Source: Amborella trichopoda (taxonomy: Eukaryota; Streptophyta; Magnoliopsida; Amborellales; Amborellaceae). Taken from it: DNA of 64,000 nucleotides. The notes under the pieces were generated by a model, which made no database searches, had not been told where the DNA came from, and was given only the letters and a program-made list of their open reading frames with translations. The stretch spans positions 4,697,548 through 4,761,547 of the forward strand of contig NW_006499848.1 in assembly GCF_000471905.2 (NCBI RefSeq), in the 5' to 3' direction. The position numbers and the translations under genes were made by a program. Below are positions 47,901 through 57,440 of this stretch, in pieces. The stretch's first letter is position 1. Each line of letters begins with the position of its first letter.

Positions 47901-50900
47901 GCAACGTGCCTATGTCCACCGGAAATTAGAGCTTCTTTACTGACAATGGAGAATATGGTTACCACCTCTGTCTTCCTCACTCCTCTCCGTTTTTATCTAA
48001 TTACAAAGAGATCTGTGTTTTTCCCTTAATCCTTAACTTTGGATGAACCCCCAATCGCAACGATATATATCGAGTCCCAGATAGATGGTACAAACTACTG
48101 AAATACCCTTGTACGGATATATATCAAGTTTCAGATATATCGAATCCCATGTACAGATATATCCGAATTATATTCTTTATTTGCTAATCATGAGTATTAT
48201 TCATACTTCATGGTACTGTACATGGGTACTGTTCACATGTATTGTTCGCATGGCCATTTTTGGAATTTTGGTATTGTTTAGGGGTATTTTAGAGTCTTAA
48301 TTGTTTACTTGGGTTAGGGGTTTTATAGGCTTATAAAAGGTTGGATGTAATATTTTGGAAGGCATATGTTATGAAAATGAATTTTATCTATGAAAGAAAT
48401 AAGTTCTTCTTGTAACTTGATTTATGACCATGTTATTTGTTTATTATTACTGATTTTAATTGTTTAATGTTCAAGAAAAGGGTGGATTTTACTTCCCACC
48501 TTTTCTTCCTGCATCATTCTTTCTCTATCCTGGGTAAAGAAGGTTTAAGAATAATGATTGTGCATTGATGATTCACTCTGGAGTCTAAATTCACAAATAG
48601 AAAGATAGAGACAGATCTCAACTGTATCATTGGTTATCTGTCTTGAAACTTATGATTTATGATGCTTCTTTGGATCGATTCTATTTTTGCTTGTACGATC
48701 CCATGATTGCCTGTAAATGAAAGACAACTTTTCTAAGCTGTTTTCCGTGGTAGAGAACCCCCCTTAGAAACCTTTGCACAACGACTGTGATAGTGGTTTT
48801 GCAGTTCTTTGGCATAGATCGAAATATCTTATGCTATTCTTACTTTCAAAAAAAGTAAACGTAAGAAGATGCTCACCATTTGCATTTGTGCTTAGGTCTA
48901 TGTACGGCCTGCCGGTAGCTATGTGATGGAACGATTAGAGCTACACCGAGTCATGTTGTACCCTAAGATGAACTTAGATGAAAAGGCTGACATTGTGGTC
49001 ATAATTGGTACCTTTGGTCTTCCAAGTGGACTACAAACAGCTGAAGCGGCACTTTCTAATCAACAAGTAATGCTGTTATCTATCCTATCATATTTACCAA
49101 ATGGAAATGTGTACCATAACCTACGGATTCTGAAAAACATTATTAGTCTGTTGGGTCATCACTGTCCTATTGATGCATGGGGGATGATGGAAAGGGAGTG
49201 TGCCCTACCACAACATGACGTGACTCCAAATGGTGGGTTTTTCTCCTTCTCCGTTACCATCCATCTATTGACTGAACTGTGATGACCCTTTGGACTATGG
49301 CTTTTAGTTTTTACTTTTTCTTAAGTTTGATTGTCCTGGTAGGTGGAAGAAATTCCAGAATGTAGAGCTTTTGTGTTGCCCATGATGAAAGATCCTTTTC
49401 TTGTGGGACTGCTTGTTGCTGAATTTCCAGTGATGGAACTGGGAACATACGTGGCGGAACATACATATGATTCACAACTATCTATCGGTTCTCCCAATGA
49501 GGAAACTGATGGCTTACCTTTGTGGACTGATGAAAACCGATTAGAGGTGGGGCCTTTTGATAAGGACTCTGTGAGAGGCTTTCATCTATTCACTGCTGAA
49601 CAAATTTCAGCAGCTGTTGGAGTATCTCGTTCTTTGGCGGTGGCTTACGTCATGGATCAGGTAGTGTATAATATATTTTATTGGGTTCTGAAAGATAGGC
49701 TCTTTCATGTAAGTGTACATGTAACTTTTTTTTAGAACTATCAGTATCTTCTATGACAAACACACCTACAATTCATACTTTTAAACATTAGTTTTGAAAA
49801 TTTATAAATTTTTCTTGCATGATTTTGGGGGCTCTTTTTGTACTCTTAGCCAGTGAGTCTCCAGTTTTTTCAGGCTTACTTGTATATGCACTTGGGTTGA
49901 CTATTTGATTGACGAGTCTGTCAGCTTTTTAAGGGCTCCTGTGTTCGGATTCATCATAGAACCTGCTGGAATATTGTTGGGAACTTAATTTTCTACTCTT
50001 CTATTCTTGCTTGGGATTGCTTATTTCCATTTCCTTCTTTACAGAAAGCGGTGTTACTTCAGCAATCTTCTTGGCAACATAATGTTAGAATGAGCAATCT
50101 AATTGAACAAGTAAGATAACAATAAATAGCGTATAGAAATTCTTCCTGTGCATTTCCTTTGCTGAATTTTCTATTTCTATATACATTCTTTTGTATCATT
50201 TAACAGATACGTGATTCTCTTTCTAGCATCAGGATTCTTGGCAATATGTTGTCGGTTCAGTTAAAGAAGAGTGAGGTTGTAAGATTACTTTTATAGTTTC
50301 TTTCCTGGGAATCCATATTTATGATCTGTGTTTAGCGCTGCATTTCTTCTTATTTAAATTTGTGAATAATTTTCCACAGATCTCATATGATGTAGTGGAG
50401 GACATACTTGTACAAGGTGATCGTATGAAAGATACGTTAAAACAGCTCCAGGATGCTGTCTATCTCACAAAGGTTTGTATGATATAAAATATTTGACAAT
50501 TGAGGCAACTATTTATTGACCTGCCATGCTCAAGGTTTGTATTCTTCAATTTCCTTTTCCAACTGTACACATCCTATAGCTCTTACTGGTTAAGATGGCT
50601 TGTAGTGAATATTTTCTCAAAGTAAGCATAGTTACATTGGGCTCTGATTTTATGGAGTGTCATCTGTAGGTTTTCCCAAGAGAATTGTCGTCTGTAGGAT
50701 TATAGTAAGGTTTTAAGTTTCTTATATTAAGTGAGTTTAATGTTCTTTTGATGAGTTCTTTTAGCTTCAATTAGATTTAATACAGTTATGTAAGTTTTAA
50801 ATCATGGAAAATAGAAGATACGCTTATAGAAGGTACCTCATGTAGGACCCTCTGTTGAAAAAGTCCTGTTGCCGTCTTCCCTAGCACTGTTTTTCCTCTC

Positions 50901-51530
50901 ATCAACTCCCCAAGATTACTTTTACAATAGAATTAATGACAAAAGTGCGCGTCTTCAATGAATGAATAGAAAAATAAAACAACTTCGTGCCTATCTCTCT
51001 TCCCTGTTTTCTTCCCTCTGAGCCTCTCTTCCCTGGCTTTGGGTCAGACATTTTCTCCCATTGCTCTCTCTCTCTCTCTNNNNNNNNNNNNNNNNNNNNN
51101 NNNNNNNNNNNNNNNNNNNNNNNNNNNNNNNNNNNNNNNNNNNNNNNNNNNNNNNNNNNNNNNNNNNNNNNNNNNNNNNNNNNNNNNNNNNNNNNNNNNN
51201 NNNNNNNNNNNNNNNNNNNNNNNNNNNNNNNNNNNNNNNNNNNNNNNNNNNNNNNNNNNNNNNNNNNNNNNNNNNNNNNNNNNNNNNNNNNNNNNNNNNN
51301 NNNNNNNNNNNNNNNNNNNNNNNNNNNNNNNNNNNNNNNNNNNNNNNNNNNNNNNNNNNNNNNNNNNNNNNNNNNNNNNNNNNNNNNNNNNNNNNNNNNN
51401 NNNNNNNNNNNNNNNNNNNNNNNNNNNNNNNNNNNNNNNNNNNNNNNNNNNNNNNNNNNNNNNNNNNNNNNNNNNNNNNNNNNNNNNNNNNNNNNNNNNN
51501 NNNNNNNNNNNNNNNNNNNNNNNNNNNNCT

Positions 51531-51575
<45 letters not shown>

Positions 51576-54229
51576 CTCTCTCTTATCTATCTGTGTATCT
51601 ATCAATCCAAAACCTCTGTCATTCCTTTTCCCCAATTCCAATCAACCCAACTTAACATTCTAACCAACATTAAAGAGAAAGCATGGCTCGGGGATTGGCT
51701 CTGTAAGGTGTGTCTGGTGAACCTCAGGAGAACCAAGGTTTCAAAGACCTTGTGTTTGTCACGTTTAAGGCCTGAAACTGAGTTTCAATCTTGGCGGGAA
51801 CTTTCAAGTTTTGGGTTGGAAAGTGATCGGAAACAGGGGAAGAGTGGGTCCAACAACTAGGATTTTGATGAGAAATTGGCTGAAAAACATCAAGGACTGA
51901 GCCATCACAGAGCTTTCCCATTGCCTGAGAATTTGGGGAATGGAAACTGGATTATTTGGGGGTTTGATGAAATGAGTGGATACCAAGAAGAAGAAGCTTG
52001 ATTTTTGTTTTTCGTTTTATTTACTACTTATTTTTCATTTTTTTATTTTTTCGTGAATACAATGAAAGGTTGGGTTAGAATGTTAAGTTGGGTCAATTGG
52101 AGTTGAAGAAAAAAATTGGTGAAGTTTTGGAGAGAGGGAGAAGAAAGATGTGAGAGGAATGGAGGGTGGTCTGAAGAGGATTACTCATTGCAATGAGGAA
52201 GAGAGAGAAACCCTTAAGAAATAAAGAAGGAAATCAAAGACATGGAGAATGTTGAGTGTTAATATTAAGAGAGATAAAAAGAGCAGGAATAATAATGAAT
52301 TGGAGCTCAGGAGTCTCAAGGTGTAGAATAATGAAGGGTAGAGGATAGAGGTGCAGTCAGCAAGCGCTAGTTGGCTATGCTTTCTGTGAACACCTCCTCG
52401 GCAAAGGGAGAATGAAAGGCATAAATGGGTTAGTTTCCAGGAAGATAGAATTTAGCAGAACCAGAGAAGGTGGAGAAAGTCTGAAGAATCACACGAGAGA
52501 GAAGTTAGAGAGATAGACGAAGTTGCCCATTGTGAATGCAGAATCATTCAACAATATCATGAACCAGCCTGACATTTGCAAAACCCAACCTTCATTTGAT
52601 CCAAAACTCACATAACGTCATGGTATTATTCATTCGTTCTTCTCTGTTTGCATTTCTTTTTCTTTTTTTTTCTTTTTATTTATTTGGGTTTACTCTCTCT
52701 CACCCACCCCCGCAGGGCGCCCAAGAAAAAAAAAAGAACAAAGAAAAACAAAAAAAGACCCCACATCAAGGGTCTCTCACTACTACGATGAACAAGAAGA
52801 AAAAGGGCTCAAATTCTTTTCCTTGATTAATAATTCAAGGGAGGGACGAAAGCTTCTGTGAACAGAGAAGAAAGCATGGAAGAGTGGCTTAGAGAGAGAA
52901 AAAAATGGGGAAAAGGGAGAGGCACAGTTTATCCTTTCATTGAAGAAGGGCATTTTGGTAATAAATGCCATTGTCCAGTAACATGGGGGGTTCATGAGAA
53001 GAAAAACAGTGCTAGCGGAGGTCCTATGATGGAGTATCTATAATATATGGGGGGCAATATGTAATTTTCCCTTAAAGTTTTTGAGTCATTCCCTTAAGTG
53101 TTTTTCAAATCCTAGTCAATAAGACTTGGGTGCTCTTATGTGGCCGAGTGCACAGTCAGCAAACCGTGGTATGTTTACCCTGCATTGATTTGAGATTGAG
53201 AAATTTGTCACCTCATGAAACGATGCCAGTATTTTTTCCTCTGAAAGAAGGTAGTGAATTCTGTGCTGAATGTATTCATCCAGCTAAACTATGTCTAAAA
53301 CATTGGGTATGCATTTCATGTTGAAATAGAACTAGAATGTTACTCTAATTTGTGCATGATCAAGCATATCTATGCTTGTCACCAACTTCCAATATGTGGA
53401 TGAATGCTAAAAAATACTCTAGCTGAATGTGGTCTCAGATCTTCTGTTATTTTAGATTTGATATCCCATTTTTTTATATGGTAACAACTGGAGAGATTTG
53501 CAATTGAAATGCTTCTTATAGTTAACATGAGTTAGAATTTTGTTATGAAGTCCCATGGACCTTCTTTTCGCTTGCTAATTTCCTTGACCTACATGTGGTC
53601 ATTTTTTATTTAGGACTTGATTTGATGACTTGTTTTTCATGCTACCAGGCTAACATTGTACGTTTTAATGAAGACATGCTGAGTAAAGTGCAAAGAATTC
53701 ATTCAAACTTTGGCCATCCAGAAATCGGGTATTCTTACTCAGGTGATATCCTTTCAAGTAATAGTACGGATCATGCTAGTAAAAAGAAAGGAATGGATTA
53801 TACATTTCCTCCGAGTTCTGAATTGAAAGATTTTGAGATCCCAATGCCACCTCTTGCTCTTGCTGCTTTACAACAACACAAAATTAGGTATGGCTATATT
53901 TGGTTATGTATTATTTTACAACGTATTGAGTAATGGCTTCATATCTTTGCACAAATTACATCAAATGTGTATAACTGTATAAGGCCATGTAAGGATCAAT
54001 TTTTTGTAGTTCAACGACAAAGATCACCCTTTATATTCTATGCCAACGTTTGTTCAATACCTATGTCGACAAGCCCAGCGAAATTCCTCTTTGTGAGTAT
54101 ACAGGAATCGTACATTAACACGCGGGCATTTTAGAGAGAGGAGTTTTGGTGATCTTCCTCATGAGTTGATCGCTTGGCATAACAAGTTCTGCATCCTGAT
54201 TGTGGGATAGAACTTTGAAAGCTTAAATC

Positions 54230-54266
<37 letters not shown>

Positions 54267-56218
54267 TTACTTTGAAAAGACTGAATTGCACCTACTAAGG
54301 GAAGAAAAGTGACTTTCTTTGCATGAGCAATATACACCTCTTCAGCATGATAGTGTCCAAAAGACTCCAAACATCTGAGGTCCTTTTTCACTTATATTGG
54401 TGTGTCTCTGTTAGGTAGACCTTGCAATGTCTCCAAGGTGTTGGCAGAACTGGTAGGGGCTGCAGATCTCTTAGTTAAGATGCAGCAGCGATCTCTGCTC
54501 CTAAGAGAATTCTCAATGCCATTGGAGGCTGCCATTGAAGAATCTGCTCTTCACCAGGCTCTGAGCAATTTGGTCGAGGGCGCATTGTTGCGTACACAAG
54601 TTGGTGGCAAGGTTGAAATCATAGCCATTGAAGCACCAGGGGGTGGGGTTCTAATTGTTCTTGATGACGATGGACCTGATATGCATTACATGGTAATTAT
54701 GTCTTCCCACCTTTGATTCTTTTAAGTAATTGCTGGAGCTTGTCTTTTGCTGATAAAAATAAATTACCTGGATTGCATGTTCCTGGGATCAGCTTATGCT
54801 CTTTTTTATATTTTTTGATGCTTTGTGGGCATAATAGTTTGAAGTTGTCAAATAAAATTTTCAAACTGTGAATTGACCATGTTCTTGGTTTTTCTTTTTA
54901 TTGAGATACCCTTGATGCTGGTACCAATAAAAGAAGCTGTGAAATACCCATGTTTCTTCTAATAATTGGTAAGTTCTCATGAGTGATGAAAATTCTACTG
55001 CTCGTCCTCTATAATGTCAAGGATACCCAGCTTAATGTGTATGCCATGAATATCCCATTCTTATGGAGCTTTTGTAAGCATAGTCTCTTTTTTTCTTTCT
55101 TTTTTATGTCGTTTTTCAAAAATTTGCCCTCTCAGGTCGGGACTCACCAGAGTCAGCTCAGATTGGAGACCTGGCAAGTCTAAGGTAAAGCATTGGATTT
55201 TCCCCGAGGTGGCTAATTTTTTAAAAGAAATTAGCCATTTCTTTGTTAAAAGATCATGGGTCTGACTAGGGACTCACTTGAGTAGGACTGGGTAACTTGG
55301 GCTTGGGACCAAGCCTGTGTTTATAACCACTTTTTTCCTTTTGTATTGTAGTTTCCCAGTAAGAAAAGCCTTCCCGAGCATAGTGTTGACAGAAATCCTG
55401 CTTTCTAGAGACCTGCACATTGCACATGGACATTGATATTGTTTCGAGTTGGTGAACCCCCACCCCCCAAAATAAACAAACCAAAAAAAAAAAGGAAAAA
55501 AATCTGACATGAGCATCCATCCTGTGGGCTGCCTGATTCCTTTTTCTAACTTGTTTACATTTAATACAGCATTTTAACATTTTCAGAAAAAAAGAGAGTT
55601 TTTGAAAGACCCAATCGGGAAACTCTTGGTACGTTGTACTTTTCATAAAAAATAATGAAAAGACGATTACTTGTCATTCTTGAAATGAACCTTGTGGTGT
55701 GGCATATAGCCCTTGAGAAGAAAATGAGCTTTTGTGTGTTTTGCAAGAAATTGTGTGACAACTTATCTCATGGAAAAAACTCAAAACATGTGTTCTTGTA
55801 TTTTTTTAGTCAACAAATGAGTCATTGTCTCCTTTGCCTTGAGGGCATATTTTTCTCTTGGGAAAATTTGTTCATTTCTCAAGATCTTTGGGAACATAAT
55901 CATTAGTTGTCATGGTTCTCTATGTTTTTCATTCTCACTTCCATTTCTTTGCAGACCCAGATGCATTCTCTTGCACCCTTTGGAGCAGAGCTCTCATCTG
56001 TAGGCAAGGTCGAGGATAGCATCACTTGGAACTTTGTGGCAGGACTAACCGTGGCTCGTGAGATACTTGAGAGTTATGGTTCAGTTGTTCGAGTTACTTC
56101 ACCTCGTTTACCTAATGCTATTCTTGGAGCAGGAGGAACAAGGATAGAGTTATGGTTACCTGCTGTTCCATCTGATTTCACGGGGTTTTCTCGACCAGAA
56201 AAGCAACAAGATGCCTAA
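44995..56218 (+). CDS. CSK: Chloroplast sensor kinase (CSK), 9 exons, 638 aa
   Basis: Exons 44995-45417, 48896-49066, 49343-49660, 50045-50110, 50207-50275, 50380-50472, 53649-53887, 54419-54692 and 55955-56218 (TAA 56216-56218) join without a frame break. The first 45 residues are Ser/Asn-rich with few acids, a typical plastid transit peptide. About 115-304 is the GAF-like sensor, starting near EDFQRLCIEQL (Cys123). About 313-380 is the dimerisation/H-box helix pair. About 460-620 is an ATPase-like domain: ALSNLVEGALL at the N-box place, LDDDGPD at 541-547, and GLTVAREILESYGSVVRVTS at the G2 place. The H-box reads LIEQIRDSLSSI, with Glu325 where other kinases have His. Known: CSK is the plant relative of cyanobacterial Hik2 and links plastoquinone redox state to plastid transcription of photosystem genes. 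A gap and several TEs lie in its introns only. Confidence 0.95.
46741..46752 (+). other. Primer-binding site for initiator tRNA-Met
   Basis: TGGTATCAGAGC, the standard plant PBS, two bases after the 5' LTR end ATCA. This fixes the element's orientation as plus. Confidence 0.85.
47805..48172. mobile_element. Insertion within the 3' LTR, probably a small solo LTR
   Basis: Comparing the two LTRs shows 368 extra bases here, flanked by the 5-bp TSD TTCTT (47800-47804, 48173-48177). It starts TGTGGAAACG and holds ATATATGTGGTTCGGCAACG followed by GTGCCTATGTCCACCGG, text that recurs in plant LTRs. The end reads CGAATTATA rather than CA, so the terminus has mutated or is misplaced. Confidence 0.6.
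51080..51528. other. Assembly gap (449 N) bordered by (CT)n
   Basis: CT dinucleotide runs stand on both sides (51065-51079 and 51535-51569). The assembler probably failed in a long (CT)n microsatellite, so the true length is unknown. Reading frames that cross the gap have no meaning. Confidence 0.95.
51630..52110. repeat. Inverted repeat (arms about 36-40 bp) in CSK intron 6
   Basis: The left arm, 51630-51665, ends AACCCAACTTAACATTCTAA. The right arm, 52073-52110, begins GGTTAGAATGTTAAGTTGGG and continues as the inverse of CAATTCCAATC. The loop is about 400 bp. Weaker inverted similarity may extend outward through CCAAAACCTC text. It could be the ends of a DNA element or a hairpin in the pre-mRNA. 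Confidence 0.7.
54231..54267. repeat. (ATT)n microsatellite in CSK intron 7
   Basis: About 12 uninterrupted ATT units, 150 bases before exon 8. Confidence 0.95.
54693..55954 (+). other. Intron 8 of CSK
   Basis: The donor is TACATG|gtaatt and the acceptor tttgcag|ACCCAG. The intron is AT-rich; no mobile element or RNA gene was recognised. Confidence 0.85.
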
Positions 56219-56330
56219 TTTTGAAATTAGAAACCAACTGCATTTTCCTACCCTGAAGTCACTACAGGCTAATTCCAGTTCAATAAGTGTTCTTGTGTCG
56301 AAAAATGTTGAAAATGCGATTAATTGTATA

Positions 56331-56655
56331 TGTTTATCATAATTGTTGTTTATGAAGGTGATTAATGAACATTAGAGCTTCTGTAAAAGCAAAAATCGAA
56401 GGAATTGATTCATTTGTCCAGCAACAAGAAGTTATATCCCAGTCAGGGGAACAAGAGGTAGGAGAAGCTTATTGTATCAGTAAACAGATGTATGTTAATC
56501 ATAATTGTTGTTTTATGAAGGAGATTAATGAACTAATAGAGCTTATGAAAAAGCAAAAATCCAAGGAATTGATTCATTTGACCAGTAACAAGAAGTTATA
56601 TCCCTGTCAAGGGAACAAGAGGTAAGAGAAGCTTATTGTATCAGTAAAAATATGT
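56331..56655. repeat. 162-bp tandem duplication just downstream of the CSK stop
   Basis: Copy 1 starts at 56331 (TGTTTATCATAATTGTTGTT) and copy 2 at 56493 (TGTTAATCATAATTGTTGTT). They are nearly identical through GGAATTGATTCATTTG and AGAAGCTTATTGTATCAGTA. It lies within the likely CSK 3' UTR. The period is 54 x 3, so an 86-codon frame (56365-56625) stays open through both copies; it lacks any known domain. Confidence 0.88.
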
Positions 56656-56698
56656 GTCTTACAACTAATTTGTTTTGGATCAATGGAATAATTTTGGG

Positions 56699-56704
56699 AA
56701 TAAA
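56699..56704 (+). terminator. Candidate poly(A) signal AATAAA for CSK
   Basis: AATAAA lies about 480 bases after the stop and just past the tandem duplication. Support is only the hexamer and its place. Confidence 0.3.
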
Positions 56705-56820
56705 ATGTTATTGAGGATTAGTAAGCTCTAAATGTGGTTTGGATTTTCTTGGGTTCCATAACTTCCTGCTATATATATATTAGATCATTCAAGGATAATA
56801 GCTTGACTACTAGTTTGGAT

Positions 56821-57158
56821 CAGTGTTTTAAAACCTGGGGATTTTTATCCGAATCGCGGATCGGGATGGGAATTAGTCGAGACTGAACTGGTTTTGTGAT
56901 GGTATAGCTCTTGGCCCTAGACCCCCCTAAAGCTCTCTTTATATATTTCGTTTTCTCGTTTTTTTTTAAGTTCATCTAATATTTTCTCATGTCTCCCTTC
57001 AATCTCCATCCCGTAAACATCTATTTTAATTTTAATTTTATTTAATTTATTTTTTTAATATTTTTCTAGATCATCAATTGCGATTTGAATCGCTGATCCA
57101 CCAACTCGATATAGATTTCTCTATAAATGATCCACTCCATCCAGATTTTGAAACACTG
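56821..57158. mobile_element. hAT-type MITE with perfect 8-bp TSD
   Basis: The left TIR is CAGTGTTTTAAAACCTGG and the reverse complement of the right end is CAGTGTTTCAAAATCTGG. The TSD GTTTGGAT is perfect on both sides (56813-56820, 57159-57166). It is 338 bp long with no coding sequence. The CAGTG termini and 8-bp TSD are hAT features. Confidence 0.9.
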
Positions 57159-57360
57159 GTTTGGATAGTTTTTGGTGCAGTTTTATAGGTATTCTAAATG
57201 GGTGTGAGACTTTTTTATTTTTGACTTAGGTGATATGTGTTTTGAGGACCAATTTAGTTGGAAGCATAATGGACTTTTAAAATGGGGTTCAGAATGGTGA
57301 CTTTCCCAGAGAGAGAGAGAGAGAGATGGTAGGTTAGGACTTTGTTGCTCTTGGGGGGGG

Positions 57361-57440
57361 AGAAAAGCAAAGATAGAGGTTTAGATTCATTCACAACGGG
57401 AGAAAAGCAAAGATAGAGGTTTAGATTCATTCAGTTGTGA
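57361..57440. repeat. 40-bp tandem duplication
   Basis: AGAAAAGCAAAGATAGAGGT is repeated at 57361 and 57401 with the following TTAGATTCATTCA, exact over the shared 35 or so bases, so the copy is recent. Confidence 0.9.

Larger units (their letters stand above)
46446..48516 (+). mobile_element. Non-autonomous LTR retrotransposon in CSK intron 1
   Basis: The 5' LTR is 46446-46738 (TGATTGAGGGC...CTCCATCA) and the 3' LTR is 47674-48516 (TGATGAAGGGC...CTGCATCA). A primer-binding site TGGTATCAGAGC (46741-46752), complementary to initiator tRNA-Met, follows the 5' LTR after two bases. A purine tract AGGGGAGAA precedes the 3' LTR. The 930-bp interior has no gag-pol, only a short acidic frame near 47150-47335 (PPIFDTYLDNEQ), so it relied on another element's proteins. 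The 5' LTR lacks over 100 bases, including the TTATAAAAGG box kept in the 3' LTR. The 5-bp flanks (TTATG, TTCTT) do not match. Confidence 0.82.
45418..48895 (+). other. Intron 1 of CSK
   Basis: The donor is TTGTCT|gtgagt and the acceptor cttag|GTCTATG, giving VVLSVYVRPAGSYV across the junction. About 2 kb of it is an LTR retrotransposon (46446-48516). The remainder is AT-rich with no recognised feature. Confidence 0.9.
50473..53648 (+). other. Intron 6 of CSK
   Basis: It joins ...DAVYLTK to ANIVRFNEDM. It contains a (CT)n tract, the assembly gap (51080-51528), an inverted repeat (51630-52110) and GA/CT-rich DNA to about 53000. No complete gene could be read here. The minus-strand frame at 51724-51921 is open but unrecognised. 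Confidence 0.85.

Noticed and set aside
50987-51860. Four long frames crossing the N gap
   Set aside because: The gap bases were translated as X; the real sequence part is only CT-repeat Leu-Ser or Arg-Glu runs.
56365-56625. Separate small gene after CSK
   Set aside because: The frame is created by the 162-bp tandem duplication in the likely 3' UTR, and no family was recognised.
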